DNA from: Botryococcus braunii
Lineage: Eukaryota > Chlorophyta > Trebouxiophyceae
Direction: 5' to 3'
Length of the DNA: 64,000 nucleotides
Assembly (NCBI GenBank): GCA_002005505.1
Contig: KV908575.1
Coordinates: 62,001-126,000 of the forward strand
Below, piece after piece: positions 40,921 to 53,000 of the stretch. The translations under genes were made by a program, and so were the position numbers. Positions within the stretch are counted from its first letter, which is position 1; each line of letters opens with the position of its first letter. The notes under the pieces were generated by a model. The model was not told the origin of the DNA. It did no database searches and worked only from the letters and a program-made list of their open reading frames with translations.

Positions 40921-41825
40921 TTTTCGTGTAATGGCATCATCAAAATAAACTTCGCAGAATTTGAAGTTAAATGTTATTCCCTGTGAATCACACTCTTTAG
41001 AGTTGGTGAACTGTGCTCAAACAAAAGCTTGCAGTAGTGGACGAAACACGACCAAGCAAACGGCACAGGAGTCTGATAAGGGAACTCAGAACTATGACAA
41101 TAACGACTAACTAAGGATGTTGCAATCACCTGTGAATCACACTCTTTAGAGTTGGTGAACTGTGCTCAAACAAAAGCTTGCAGAAGTGGACGAAACACGA
41201 CCAAGCAAACGGCACAGGAGTCTGATAAGGGAACTCAGAACTGACTGGCCTCTAAGAGCACTCCTTATTTATACTAACTAAGGAGACTACATGTTCATTA
41301 GCCTCCTGACAGGTTTGCAACTCCAGATCTTAAAAGCGTACGGGCACGATCAAGTTTGCATGCCATCAGTACTATGCACTGGAACTTCAATGTACCTTAT
41401 GATTCGACATGGTCGTTGATGAACAGTACGAATCTCGGTCGAAGATAGTCTCGAATCTAAGTGACTCGGAAGTTTAACTCACAACCGATACAAGTCTCGG
41501 ATCAAACACCAAGGACCGCAGGACTTAAAGTCTCACGATCGATGAGATCCGGAATGATAATACCTTTACTAAGAAACTCGCAGAAAACAGGCCGAAATTG
41601 TACCATGGCCCCTATGAATCACTATGAGTGCCATTTGCCCTTAAAGTACCTTACAGTACAAACACACCCAAGTGAAATATGACTGTACTCTATTGTTTAT
41701 GAGTATTGTAAGTCTTATAAAGCCTTGCAATGAATTGATGTGGCTCACAAACATGCTAACATGAAATGACCCAACATATTGCTCAAATACCTAAGGTATA
41801 CATGTTGGTGTCCATTTTTCTAACA
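40921..41825 (-). repeat. Copia A 5' LTR
   Basis: 905 bp, paired with 6797-8459. Contains R1 (41242-41130) and R2 (41093-40981). TSD AATGG follows at 41826. Confidence 0.93.
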
Positions 41826-41848
41826 AATGGTCACTAACCTGAGTCAGG

Positions 41849-42489
41849 TGTCACTCATGAGACATATATTGAGGTACGTGGTACCTGTAAACCCTATCTT
41901 AGTGTTTGTAGGGTTGTTTACGGACTGATTCGGATGATTCGGACACTGGTTAAGGTGCTAACGGGTAGATTCGGGCAAGTAAGTCCAAATGGTGTTGTAT
42001 CTGGACCATCTTAGGCACCTACTGCTACCTTAGTGTTCGTTCCAGACTCTGAGTAGTCCTACGGACGTCATTTGCATGGATCGAGTCGTTAAGGCCATTC
42101 GAGGGCTGGTCGGATGCGGTAATCCGTCTTAGCGATCAGTACTTTTGACGATGCTTGAATGGTACGACGGGATTCGCACGGATAGCGGGACATTCCGCAT
42201 GAGTTGCGTGCATAAAGTGCTTGTCGGTGACGGGTAAGGGAGGCAAGTTATGTAAGTCGTCCTGCGTCAGTATTTAAGGGATAGTATCACAGACTTTCTG
42301 GTAGATCTGTTGTTTCGCAGACTCCAGTACTTGAGCAGTCGTCCTTGTTTGGTACGACTGATCCATGTGTGGTACTGTTCCCTGCATAGACTGCTAAGAC
42401 TGCAGCTTATTGCAGGGATGAAGAAGCTGGGTTGAAATGAAGGCGGCAATGGACGAAGGGGTGAGACAACGGCAGCCGATTTTCTCACA
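41849..42489 (+). repeat. Probable LTR of another retroelement (J)
   Basis: It ends TTTTCTCACA directly before TGGTATCGGGGACAG (42490-42504), a primer site of the type used by A, B, D and E with one change. A TATTTAAGGG promoter-like box lies at about 42271. The left end is uncertain: TGTCACTC at 41849 is the best TG start, but copia A may have inserted into this LTR, in which case part lies left of 6797. No partner LTR was found. Confidence 0.4.
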
Positions 42490-42504
42490 TGGTATCGGGG
42501 ACAG
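42490..42504 (+). promoter_or_regulatory. Candidate primer binding site of element J
   Basis: TGGTATCGGGGACAG follows a CA-ending LTR-like sequence and differs from the other primer sites at one position (C to G). Confidence 0.45.
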
Positions 42505-45500
42505 CTTCGGCTGTCGTTGGTTCGTGTTCCTGGACCAGGAGGACCTCGTCGGTTGCTCGGCTGGTTTCAGAATTACACTTCGACGTCATTGCCAGGAAGA
42601 GTATGATCTGGACGTGGTGGAACTTGCCTCGCATGAAAACGATCGGCTGCTGATCGGCTGTGCCGCTGGCTTTGCTTGAATGTTCATATGTTGATCTACC
42701 CTTGAGTAGTATGATGAGCTTAAAGCACTTTGGCTTTGATGGATTTGTGGGCAAGAAATCAATACATTGAATGGCATGCTTTGACTGTGGCAGTATGCAA
42801 AAGGTCTTTGCGCAAAATGCTCTCTTTGATGTTTAGAGATGAAAGAAGCATATAGTGCTTTCTCTAGACCATTGGAAAGCTGCCATGTTAGTAGTGCTTG
42901 ACTACTTTAGGAAGAAGAGACATCCTTGGTGGGTGTACTTCTTTGCATGTGCAAGAATGCATTGATATGCTTTGCAGGCGATTGCTTGCGTACTGATTGC
43001 ACTTTATAAAGGTAATAGCAACATAAGTGTTGTTGCTGCTTGCTGTTTATGTAAGTATTCATAAGAACTGACATTTTGCAAATGGTTTGCAAAGCTGACA
43101 GGAAGAAGGCCATGAGGGCGTAAAGGTAATTCTTCAGTAAAGCGCGTATTAATTACCCTCTTTGAAGATGTATCTTCAAGGTTCAGCATTGTAGTAATTC
43201 CAGGGTGGGAAATACGTTGACCTTTGAGGCTGATGGGTGACATGAGTTTGTCACCCAGGGGTACTTATGATTGTGGTTGGAAGTCATTTGATGACTTACC
43301 TTTCTTGTTGTTAAGCGCTTTGGCTTTGTTCAGCGCTTTGGCTTTGACGCCTAACCAATGCATTAATAATATGCATTGCTTAATTGGGTCTAGTGTTGAC
43401 CCTTGGTATACTTGCCTTAATTTGGTAGTAGGCCAAAGGTTAGGCATGTGCTTATTTAAAGTGTGACCAAGTGAGTGGTCACTAGATATGAAATAAGCAT
43501 GTTATTTGACATTGATTTGGTTGAAAATGACAATTCACTTGTGATGCAAATGATTGCTCACTTGTGTGGCTGATTCCTTGTTGTGCATGCTTAAGCTTGA
43601 AGTATGGGTGGGCTTTATTCTATAGGTGCTACTTGGTAAGTCACCCATAATAAGAATTAAGCTTTCTATAACTTCATGACCTTGGTGGCATGTGCATCAA
43701 TGAGGGGATCGATTCATTTATGGGGAAGCTCTAGTGAAGCCTCCTCACGGGCTTAAGGTATTAAGCATGACTTCTCACAAACATGTCCTATTTACATAAA
43801 CTTCTTAAGTTTGTGTTTGAGTTTTCATCCTTGTTGAAGGGTGGTATATGTAGACCCCCTTTGGATGATGTTGCATGTGTTCATGTATGTTGGCCAATGT
43901 GGAGCCACTACCATGTGTGTATTTAAGTTGATCAATGTGGGACCAAATTACATTGGGTATATGTGTGTAGGCCCATCATGCTTGACTTGCTTGAAGGAGC
44001 TATTGTTGAGTTCCTTGTGAGATGATAGTATTACTCTGTGTGCCAATGTTGGGTGTCACTAAGTGTGCTTTCATGTTCAATTCTTTGCATCAAATTGGGG
44101 ATTTGGTCCAAGTAGAGACCATAGCTATTGTAGCCATATAGAATGTGTGTATTCATGTGGTGATCTTGCTTTGTTGGTTGACACATTTAGAATGTGGAGT
44201 AATGGGTAGAGACTTGTTGTAGCCTTTATTCCATGTGCTTGTTACATAAGATTGTTTGTCTCATGTTGAGGCATGTTCAATCCATAGAATGGGTATGCTT
44301 TCTACATTACTTGATGCTCTTATGCCTTGATAAGGCATGACTTGTTTAGAGGGGCTATGAATGAGTTCCTTGTGGTTGATAGCATTACTTGGGGAACCAA
44401 TGTTGGGTGTCACTAAGTGTGCTTTCAGCTTTGGTGGTTGAACATTTTAGATTTGTCTTATGGATAGAGACATGTAATAGTCTCTACTCCATTAGCATGT
44501 TAAGGGATGTAAATGCTTCATGATGAGAGGCATTGTACCAACATGAGGTTGGGTGGTTTAAATGATTTGGGCTTCTAATGTTTTGATATGGCATGATTAA
44601 GCTCAAGGGACTATGGTGCATGCTTGAGTTTGTAGCATTACATAATTATGTTTATAGGTGCAATATGGTAAGTCACCTAGGAAGAGACATAGCTTGCTTT
44701 TCTATAGCTTAATAAAAGATGCATGGTCCCTTGTCTTCATATGAAGATGTGCACTTGGCATGGGTATGTGCAACCTAGGTTAGGTTGTCCATGGAAGTGG
44801 AATAACAAACCTTGCTTTGGTTGTTAATTGTTGTTGTGAATGTACCATGTAGGCATCACCACTAGGGTGACTCTTGTGGGAGTCATGAAAGTTATGGTTG
44901 TGAGGTTGAGATCTAGATAGGAATGGACCCCAAGTGTGTTACTAACAATAGTGACTTGAGGAGTAGTTGTCCCCAATTGTGGTTGGATTTACTTGACATT
45001 GCAATTAGCTTAAGGTTCAGATCGCTCCAAGATAACTGTGGGGGAACCTCCAGAAGAGTTTGAGGGCTGGTAGACCGAAGGTGAAGGCAAGGTTGGCCCA
45101 AGATTCCTGAGGTGCCCAATAGAGCTGAGGAGAGTTTAGACCCCAAGATTGTGTGACGAGGATTGTGTACAACCTAGGTATACCTAAGGTGCATTAAAAA
45201 GAAATCCAGTGAACCATGTGAAAAGGGCCTACCTTGTAGACTATTGTTAGCTTATTGCTGAGGAGTCAGTGGCTGACCCAATATGCTGGTTTCAAGTTCT
45301 TGGGAGGTCCATATCCATGAAGACTCTCACATATCATGATGTGTGTAGTGGGTGTTTTGTCCATGGGTGTTTAGACTTGTTGATCCTGTGATTGGATGCT
45401 CAAGCTATGTACTTCCATTAGTGTAATGGTTGACACTTGAAATGCTGATGACATTTGCTCTTGGTAAGAGCTTAGTGTGGTGTTGTGAAGTTGGTTTTTA

Positions 45501-47260
45501 CATTTAACATTGTGCTGCATGGGGAGGGTCACTTCTAATGAGTGCCTGGTTAACCACATGCTAGCTAGAAGACATTCAAAATTATCTCTGATGTTCAGAG
45601 ATGGGCTTTAGGGGAGGGTCACTGATGTTTAGTGACTGAATACTCCCAAGTTTGCCGACAGACACTCTGTCTATGCTGATGCTCAGTTAAGAAGGTGTTA
45701 GTCAGTGCAACGAGCTGTAACTCTTCTTATGGGTGGTGAATAATATTATGAAAGCCTTGACCAAGTTTCTTCAGTTTTGGTTAAAACTGGAAGGAGCTGT
45801 TGATGGTCAGATGTTTTTCCGACATCCTTGCGCGCTTGCGCAGAAGGCAAGTTAGACACAGAAATCACTTGGGAAGTGATATTTGTGAGTAGCATTGTAT
45901 TAGATATATTTTTAGAATATGTCTAGAGCACTTTGTGTGACCTGTGTGGTCTTCCCTGGTTCTGGGAAGCTCAGGGAGGCCCAGCAGCTTCACTGCAGAG
46001 AAAAACGTGTTAGTTGTATCTCTCACACGTTAGTGAGAGTGACTGCGCGTCGATTTCTTGTCTACGCGTCGACACGAAGTGTTCGAGTTGTAGACACACG
46101 TTTTAAGATTGACACTCCGTTTCGACTTGCAAATTTGTCGATCGGGGTACTGTTCGATACTCCGGACGGTTCGTGCTTCGGATCTCCTGGTGGTTTAATT
46201 TTAAAGTTATGTTAGCCATGGTTGTTGGCTGAGACTTTGCTGAGGATCACTTGAGTATTGATCCTTGAACATCTTGGTCATTGTTTTTTTGTGCCGTGGT
46301 TCTCCCCAAGGTTTGAGGGGAGGCATTTGGATGCACTTAAAGAGTGTACGGACATCTTATTATCGGCGTTGAGCTCTCTACTTGTTGAATGAACTCAGGA
46401 CTTTAATATGCATTGCAGTTTGCTATATGATATGCATGGTGTTTGGAGGTACTGGAATTGTACCTGGACATTGACCTACGGATAGATATTAGAAGTGTTA
46501 GTTAGGGACTATTGCTTGAAGTTCATATAATGAACTTGTTGTCTTACACTTCTATTTATCTGGTTGTTGTGTGTTGAGGTGATATTGTTGTGCCTATGCT
46601 ATAGGCATGTCACTTCTTTCACGTGTCAGAAATTGAGAGTGCCCTATACCAATTATGGGTGAAGGCCCTCATTTCTGAACGAGACATTTATAGCGAAATT
46701 GATGTTTTTCACTGGTATGTTAAGGATCATGGCTGTCTGAAGTTCAGCAGTTGTGATTGCTTGGTTAAAATTCAACTTGAGAACTCGGGACGGGTTAGGT
46801 CTCGAATATTCTAGTAATAAAAGCATGATATTAGAAAACCACCTTTTGTCGGCATGATTTAAGGGATCATTTGAACGCATTGATCCTAGTTCTATGGACA
46901 TTGTTGAGGTGACGAGCTTCTTCCTAGAATGTAGGGGAGGCAAGTTGATGTCATAGATGAATAAATGGTGAGTAACTTGTCATTAGATTGGAGTTACATC
47001 TTAAGACATTGTAAGACCAAGTCTTTGGTTCTTGTAGACACCTCGCAGAAGTTCTGCTTGATTACATGACATCTGTGGCACTTGTGTTTGCCATAAGGTT
47101 ATCCTTTGCATTAGGATGCATAGAGATGGAAAGGAAGCGTTGGGATTTTTGAAGATTGGATCTCACTTCTGTTTCTATGGTTTGTATATGGTGAAGTGAT
47201 GGTGTAGTAGTTGTGGCTATGCCGTATCACTTCTCGCATGTGGCTAGGTTAGTCACTTAC
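42505..47260. other. 4.7 kb without recognisable genes, with diverged internal repeats
   Basis: No domain or long frame was seen. The 98-codon frame at 45919-46215 has no recognised family. Internal repetition: GTTGGGTGTCACTAAGTGTG at about 44047 and 44401, each after a related GAGTTCCTTGTG...GATAG segment, so about 355 bp of tandem duplication. A TGGTAAGTCACC motif recurs near 43634 and 44668. If J is a retroelement this could be a long non-coding interior (LARD-like), or it could be ordinary intergenic DNA. Confidence 0.4.
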
Positions 47261-47952
47261 TGTTGTAATAGATGAGTTATTTATGCCTTTCCCTCAGTGG
47301 AGTAATAGTGGCTTTTCCGTCAGTGACAATAATAAAGGACAAATATGGGCGAAACTGCAAAGACATCGTATTATGGTCAATTTGAATGTAGATAAAGATA
47401 ACGCAAGTTACAGACACGTTTAGTGCAGGAAGGTAGTGGTGCTAGCACGGAGAGGCAAGGCACTTGATTTGGACTACACAAGCACTCCGGGTGTTTCCTT
47501 AAAGTTGCCCAATGAGTCCTTGATTGTTCATGTCCTAGACTCTACTCTTCGTCACACAGTAGAGCGGACCGTGACTCACACCCTCCGTGCCGCCACTGCA
47601 CAGGTAACGTGATTGTGAATAGAATAGGAGATTTGAGGCTCTGTTAGCCTTTAGTATTTCATGTTATGTGTATGTGCTTGGCTATCTTATCATCGGACAA
47701 TGAGATTGATCCTTTCTGAGTATGTACCAGTCAGAGTAGTTTGAATTCCGTTGTTAAGAGAGAGCAAGTGAGCAATTGTAATAGACTTGATTGGGACTAC
47801 ACAAGCACTCCGGGTGTTTCCTTAAAGTTGCCCAATCAGTCCTTGATTGTTCATGTCCTAGACTCTACTTTTCGTCACACAGTAGAGCGGACCGTGACTC
47901 ACACCCTCCGTGCCGCCACTGCACAGGAATACGCCAAGCCCATAACCTAACA
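47261..47952 (+). repeat. Copia F1 5' LTR
   Basis: Starts TGTTGTAATAG and ends CCCATAACCTAACA; 692 bp. Its start resembles the F2 LTR (shared TGCCTTTCCCTCAG). It is followed by the half-tRNA primer site. The partner LTR and TSD lie beyond the window. Confidence 0.78.
47462..47926 (+). repeat. R1/R2 duplication in the F1 LTR
   Basis: R1 47462-47603 and R2 47785-47926, 142 bp each with only a few differences. R1 ends GCACAG followed by GTAACG; R2 ends GCACAG followed by GAATAC. The implied intron is 47604-47926 (323 bp). Confidence 0.87.
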
Positions 47953-47985
47953 GGTTATGGGCCCACCACTCTCCCGTTGAGTGTG
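47953..47985 (+). promoter_or_regulatory. F1 primer site for half initiator tRNA-Met
   Basis: GGTTATGGGCCCACCAC is complementary to GTGGTGGGCCCATAACC of the tRNA-iMet anticodon stem and loop. With the LTR end it forms the same 11-bp stem as in copia C (GCCCATAACCT / AGGTTATGGGC). Confidence 0.8.
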
Positions 47986-48018
47986 GGTGGCTCTGAGAAC
48001 GGAGGAAGACAGCCGTGA

Positions 48019-48515
48019 ATGGCTAAGAAACGCCGCACGAAGCAGACGGCAAGAAAAACTACTGTGTCAACGTTCCTGCTCACCTAAGGACCGGACCTCC
48101 TTCGTACAACGATCGAATCAAGGCTGGGGGACCTCGAGGAGATCGTACTCCAGACGAGCGAGCACTCATCGTCAAAGACTACGTCCTTCATCTGTACGCT
48201 GGACGCCCGCTTCCTCGACCATCGTGGTTTCAGGAAAGATTTCCTGTATATTCAGCTTACAAGTTCACCCCCTGAGAGGTCTCGTTTGTGAATCTTGAGC
48301 CGGGGTTTATTACGAAGGCTAAGTTCCTGAAGTATTGGCGTGCCACCGTTTGGCTGAACAGAGAGCAGGAAACCGCTGAAATTACAGCGTACAACGCAGT
48401 GGAGTTAGCATTGTCCACTATCCCTGTGGCTGCTTTCAAAGACACCATGTCTTTGAGTGTTCGATGTGAAGCTGACTGGGAGACGGAGTCAGACAGTGAC
48501 GAGTCCGTTGATTGA
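48019..48515 (+). pseudogene. F1 upstream ORF1, broken
   Basis: ATG 48019 opens MAKKRRTKQTARKTT, then a frameshift near 48085. In the other frame it reads GPPSYNDRIKAGGPRGDRTP, DERALIVKDYV, WFQERFPVYSAYKFTP, one TGA where Arg is expected, VSFVNLEPGFITKAKFLKYW, AYNAVELALS, and an acidic end DSDESVD at 48513-48515. It aligns along its length with F2 ORF1 (49534-50058), so the protein is shared by the family. No known domain was recognised. Confidence 0.75.
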
Positions 48516-48559
48516 GGCGATTGTCTAAGTTTCCCTGTTCATCGTAAATATTGCAGACA

Positions 48560-48736
48560 ATGACATCAAAAAAGAAGGGGCAGTCAACGAGTGGGGCTTC
48601 GACCTCAAACAGTGAGACCACCACCTCTACACCTGTTCGAGACCCCTGCACCCCAAGTACATCAAGGGGGGAAGGAGATGAGTTGCCTAAAGTCATCCCC
48701 ACTCAGGTTAAAGTACACATCAAACTGAGGGAAAAG
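48560..48736 (+). pseudogene. F1 gag-pol, first 59 codons, cut by F2
   Basis: ATG 48560 opens MTSKKKGQSTSGAST, then REPCTPST-like and VKVHIKLR motifs matching F2 gag, ending at the F2 LTR. The remainder should lie beyond the F2 right end, outside the window. Confidence 0.8.
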
Positions 48737-49467
48737 TGTTATAATAGTGATAGAATATTTTGGTGCCTTTCCCTCAGAAGAGTAATAGTGGCCAGATCAG
48801 TTCCAATTACCAGTGAGAGCATTTATTAGAATGAGTAATAGGTGGCAGAACCTAGGAGTTCTGCCAGAACCAATCTAGACCAATTATACGTTAATAAGGG
48901 AGGATGAGGTGATCGGACACGGTTTGCTCGAAAAGCTATATGCTCCTGGCTCGAAGGAATGAGGCACTTGATTGGGACATCAAAAGCACTTCGGGTGTTT
49001 GCTACTTCACTGTTGCCAGTCAAGTCACCTTATTCACAGTCGACACTGCTTGTTACTCGACACACAACAAGAGTGTCGCCAGGCTAAACACCCTCGTGCC
49101 GGGTCATACAGGTAAACTGTTGTCAGGACATGACGTGCACAAGAACAATGGATTAGGAAAGGGTCTAGATAATGTGTATTAGAAAGGTGCTAATGTTTTA
49201 GCTCATCGGACATCGGTAATGCAGACTATCAGTAATTTCGTAGATAGAGTAGTTTGAATTGCTGAGTGATGAGAGAAAGCAATAAGCATTGTAAGACTTG
49301 ATTGGGACATCAAAAGCACTTCGGGTGCTTATCTCTTGACTGTTGCCTATCAAGTCCTCATTCATATTCGGTCACTGCTTGTTCTCCTACACACAACAAG
49401 AGTGCCGACGAGCTAATCACCCTTCGTGCCCGGGTCATACAGGAAACGCCAAGCTCAGAAGTTTTCA
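48737..49467 (+). repeat. Copia F2 5' LTR
   Basis: Starts TGTTATAATAG, ends AGTTTTCA; 731 bp; inserted in F1 gag (flank AAAAG). It is followed by GGTTATGGGCCCACC (primer site, 49468 on). It lacks the CCCATAACC stem partner at its 3' end that C and F1 have. Confidence 0.83.
48966..49442 (+). repeat. R1/R2 duplication in the F2 LTR
   Basis: R1 48966-49111 and R2 49296-49442 start alike (ACTTGATTGGGACATC) and end CATACAG, but are visibly diverged in the middle. R1 is followed by GTAAACTG, R2 by GAAACG. The implied intron is 49112-49442 (331 bp), almost the same length as in C (328) and F1 (323). Confidence 0.85.
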
Positions 49468-49500
49468 GGTTATGGGCCCACCAACTCATACTCTGAGCAC
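49468..49500 (+). promoter_or_regulatory. F2 primer site for half initiator tRNA-Met
   Basis: GGTTATGGGCCCACCAACTC directly after the LTR shares the GGTTATGGGCCCAC core with C and F1. Confidence 0.78.
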
Positions 49501-49533
49501 TTGAGATGTGTGACCCGAAAGAAAGGATCTGCG

Positions 49534-50058
49534 ATGGGACGAACGAGACAGAGCGGGAGAATGGGCTCGGGCTCATCAAGACCTGTGAGACCTCCTCCAC
49601 CTCAACCACCGACGTATGACAGTTTGAGAAGAGCTGGTGGAGAGACTGGACCACGAACACCTGAGGAACGAGCGTTCATCGTCAAGGACTTCGTCAGCCG
49701 AGCCTACGGACAGGGCAGACTCGACCCTCCACAGTGGTTTAAACTGAGATTTCCAGTTTACCCTGCCTACAAAGTCACAGTCAGGGAGTGTTCTTTCATC
49801 AACGGCGACCCAGGATTTGTAACCCGAGCACTATTTGAACGACACCTGCGTCAGGTTGGAGGTCCGGACCAGGAAGAGTTCTGGGCAGAAAAGGCAGCGT
49901 ACACAGCTGTGGAGACTGCTCTCGCCTCGTTCGACGAGGACTTTCTTCTTTCTTTATTGGGGAGCGTAAAGGGATACAGTCCAGAGGAGTGGTGCACCGA
50001 AACAGACAGCCAGGACGAGGACGGAGACTCGAAATTTTCAGAACGCGACGAAGACTGA
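49534..50058 (+). CDS. F2 upstream ORF1, 174 aa, family-specific extra protein
   Basis: ATG 49534 to TGA 50056-50058, intact. A basic, Gly/Ser/Pro-rich N-terminus (MGRTRQSGRMG, RPVRPPPPQPP) precedes a core shared with F1 (RTPEERAFIVKDFV, WFKLRFPVYPAYKVT, SFINGDPGFVTRALFERHL, AAYTAVETALASF) and an acidic end (ETDSQDEDGDSKF). It stops 17 bases before the gag-pol ATG at 50076. No zinc finger, protease or RT motif was seen and no family is recognised. Position and charge pattern would suit a nucleic-acid or particle accessory protein, but that is a guess. Copy C has only a 27-codon frame in this place. Confidence 0.72.
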   Translation: MGRTRQSGRMGSGSSRPVRPPPPQPPTYDSLRRAGGETGPRTPEERAFIVKDFVSRAYGQGRLDPPQWFKLRFPVYPAYKVTVRECSFINGDPGFVTRALFERHLRQVGGPDQEEFWAEKAAYTAVETALASFDEDFLLSLLGSVKGYSPEEWCTETDSQDEDGDSKFSERDED

Positions 50059-50075
50059 GAAGATCCTTCAGCAAA

Positions 50076-53000
50076 ATGGCAAAGAAGGGTTCAAGCACCA
50101 GTGAAGCATCAAAGTCAGCGGACGAGGAATCAACATCAACCCCCACGCGAGAGCCATGCACACCCAGTACCTCCAAGGGTGAGGGAGATAGTCTTCCCAA
50201 GGTTATTGCCACGCAAGTAAAGGTCCATATCAAGCTATTGCGTCATGGTCAGAATTTTATAGTGTGGGACAATGCATTCACCGCTGCTAATAGTGCAAAA
50301 GGTTCCCTGCCTGCTATTCAAGAAGCCATGCCTGGTACTATTCACAATGCTGCTGCTATGCTACTGATGTATGAATCAGTACCAGAGGAATGGTTGGGGG
50401 AGCTGTCTAGCAAGCCCTCTGCTTATGATGCCTATGTATTTATCTGCAAGAAATTTGTTGGTGGATACAACACCCAAGCCAATGCAGACTGGCTGAAGGA
50501 GATGGCAAGGGGCATGAAGAGAGGAGAAACTATATCCCAGTATGTATCCAGGATGATCAATCTGAAGAGCTGCCTGAAACGTAACGGACATGATCTCCTG
50601 GATGGTCATGTGGCAACCCAGATAGTGCAGGGACTTCCAGCAGCAGCCAACCCACCAGGATTGCTACCCACTGCAGTTGCTCAGCCTTTGGATCAGCTGG
50701 CAGACCTGATCTCCACCACAGCAGAGGCCTCAGGGTATAATGATGATGGGGAGCAACAGGCAGTGGTCATGATGGCTCAGCCTACCCCACCTGCCCCTGT
50801 ACCTGCACCAACAGCATGTGCGCTGAACCAACCCAAGCAGCCAGCAGAGGGGGACGCAAAGGGAGAGGTAAAGGGGACCTGCAACTACTGTCACAGAAGG
50901 GGACACTTCTGGCGAGACTGCCGCAAGAGGCAGAGGGATGCAGACACCCAGAGGAACGTAGTTGCAGCTGTACAGCAGCTAGTTGGCATGTGGCCTCAAG
51001 GGCAATTTCCTGGAGCACCTCAGCCAACCCCAACTGTGCAGCATGCCTTCCCTGGAGCTGGAGCATTCCCACTGTTGCATCCACCGCATGGTCCTCCCTC
51101 TCCCCCTTCAGAAGGTATGCCATACGTAGTGTCATACAATGTGCTGGACTCTCACTGCAATAAACAGTCCAAACAGTCTTGGCTTGTGGATAGTGGAGCG
51201 TCAGTGCACCTTGTGAACAGCCTGGCCCTGCTGCATGCCCCCACTATACATACCAAGCCTATTCCCCTTCAACTTGCCACTTCAGACGCAACAGGAGGAA
51301 TCATTGCCACTGGCTCAGTTTGTCTATTGTCCCCACAGCACGTACCACTGTGGCTCCATCATGTGCAGTGTGTTCCTTCAGCTACAACCAATATCCTGTC
51401 AGTATCTACTGCCCTTCGTGATGGTGCCTGCCTTGCCACAGACGGTGTGGGAAGCTTTACAGCAGTGACAGGCCCAAATGGGTGGAGGATGCCAGTGAGT
51501 GCAGAGAATGGTCTGTACTATGTACACAACTGTTTACCTGTGATTGCAAGTAAAACCCCAGGCCCAGTGACAGCTGCCCTGAAGAGAAAATGTAAGAAAA
51601 GCCTGAAGCACGACTGCACTAGACGGTTCCTGTGGCACAGCAGATTGGGACACCCTGGAGAACCATGGATGCAGCGGTTGAGCAGCGAGCAATTAGTCAC
51701 TGGCCTAGACACACATCTTCCCCCTTGTGAAAAATGCCCCAAGTACTGTGAAGCCTGTATTGAGGGGAAGCATGCCCGCCCACCTTTTGGGGAAAGTTCC
51801 AGACCTGCAGTGAACCCTCTTGACAGAATTCACATTGATACTGTGGGTCCCATATCTCCAGCTGCAATCACTGGAGAACGGTTTTGGGTGACAGTTATTG
51901 ATGAAGCATCAGGATGGAAAGCAGCCTTGCCAGTTAAATCCAAGGATGTTATCAGAGCTGTTGTCAGGGATCTTGTCCTGTTTTGGCAGACAGAACGAAG
52001 AACCACTGTGAAATGCATTCGATGTGACAGGGGCACTGAATTTATTAATGCCAAATTCAAGGAGTTCTGTGCATCTCAGGGCACTAAGTTGGAGATGTCA
52101 GCGCCATATACCCCGCAACAGAATGGGATAGCAGAGCGAGCCAACAGGACCCTCAAGGAGCGAACCAGGACACTTCTCAACTTTGCAGCTGCCAGTCCTG
52201 TGATGTGGAAAGAGGCACTGGAGACAGCCTGCACCCTTCTGAACATGGGACCCAGCTCAGGCAGGCCTCTTACCCCCTGTGAAATGTTTATGGGATATAA
52301 ACCTGATGTCTCCCTTCTACGTACCTGGGGATGTCTGGCATTTGTGCATGTTCCAGACCAGCAGAGGGGTGTATTTGCACCCAAGGCAGTGCCCGGGATG
52401 TTCACTGGATATTCTCCAGTGTCCAAGGCATATCGAATCTATCTAGGAGGAGGGGTCTGGCGGGAGAGCAGAGATGTGGAATTTGTGGAGCACATTCGGG
52501 GGGCCTCCAGAGTGGGAATACACATTCTGCCTGGACAGCCACAGATGTTTTCATATCCTGAAGGTCTGCACCTCCAGCAGCGGGACAGTGAACTTCCTGC
52601 TGGTCACATCCGACCCCACACTCAAGATGGCACGATCAGCATACCCTGCTCCAGCAACAGACCTGACAGCACCCTCCCAGAAGCCCCTGACGAGGCTGCA
52701 ACCGAGCCTGGCTGTCAGGGGAAGTGCCTCCCGGAGGAAGGTGCCTCAGATCTTACCACTGGATCACCGGGAGGAATTCATCCGCTGGACCAGGACCAGT
52801 CCAGCATGTTGGAGACTCTTCATCGAATGGCAAGAGGGAATCCCGACAGTGGAGAACATCAACGGTGTTTGGGGCGAGCACAGCAGACACTCCGAGATCC
52901 GCGGCCTGACAACGAAGGTCAGCCGCCGGATGGATTGACAAGATCACAACGTTATGAGCATCGCACTGCTGCTCGCGAGCTCCTGCTCGCACAGGAGAAG

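Larger units (their letters stand above)
6797..41825 (-). mobile_element. Copia element A, minus strand, split by element B
   Basis: The element is defined by paired LTRs (6797-8459 and 40921-41825) sharing both ends, a perfect 5-bp TSD AATGG (6792-6796, 41826-41830), a polypurine tract next to the left LTR and a tRNA primer site next to the right LTR. Read on the minus strand the order is LTR, primer site, gag, protease, GAG-pre-integrase, [element B], integrase, RT, RNase H, PPT, LTR. Gag and pol carry stops and frameshifts, so it is dead. It is the oldest layer of the nest because B and all elements inside B lie within it. Removing B leaves about 8.3 kb, including the DNA transposon in its 3' LTR. 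Confidence 0.93.

Noticed and set aside
45919..46215. 98-codon plus-strand frame as a host gene
   Set aside because: No homologue recognised, no exon signals, and the region has inverted repeats (CTCTCAC...GTGAGAG) that can keep a frame open by chance.
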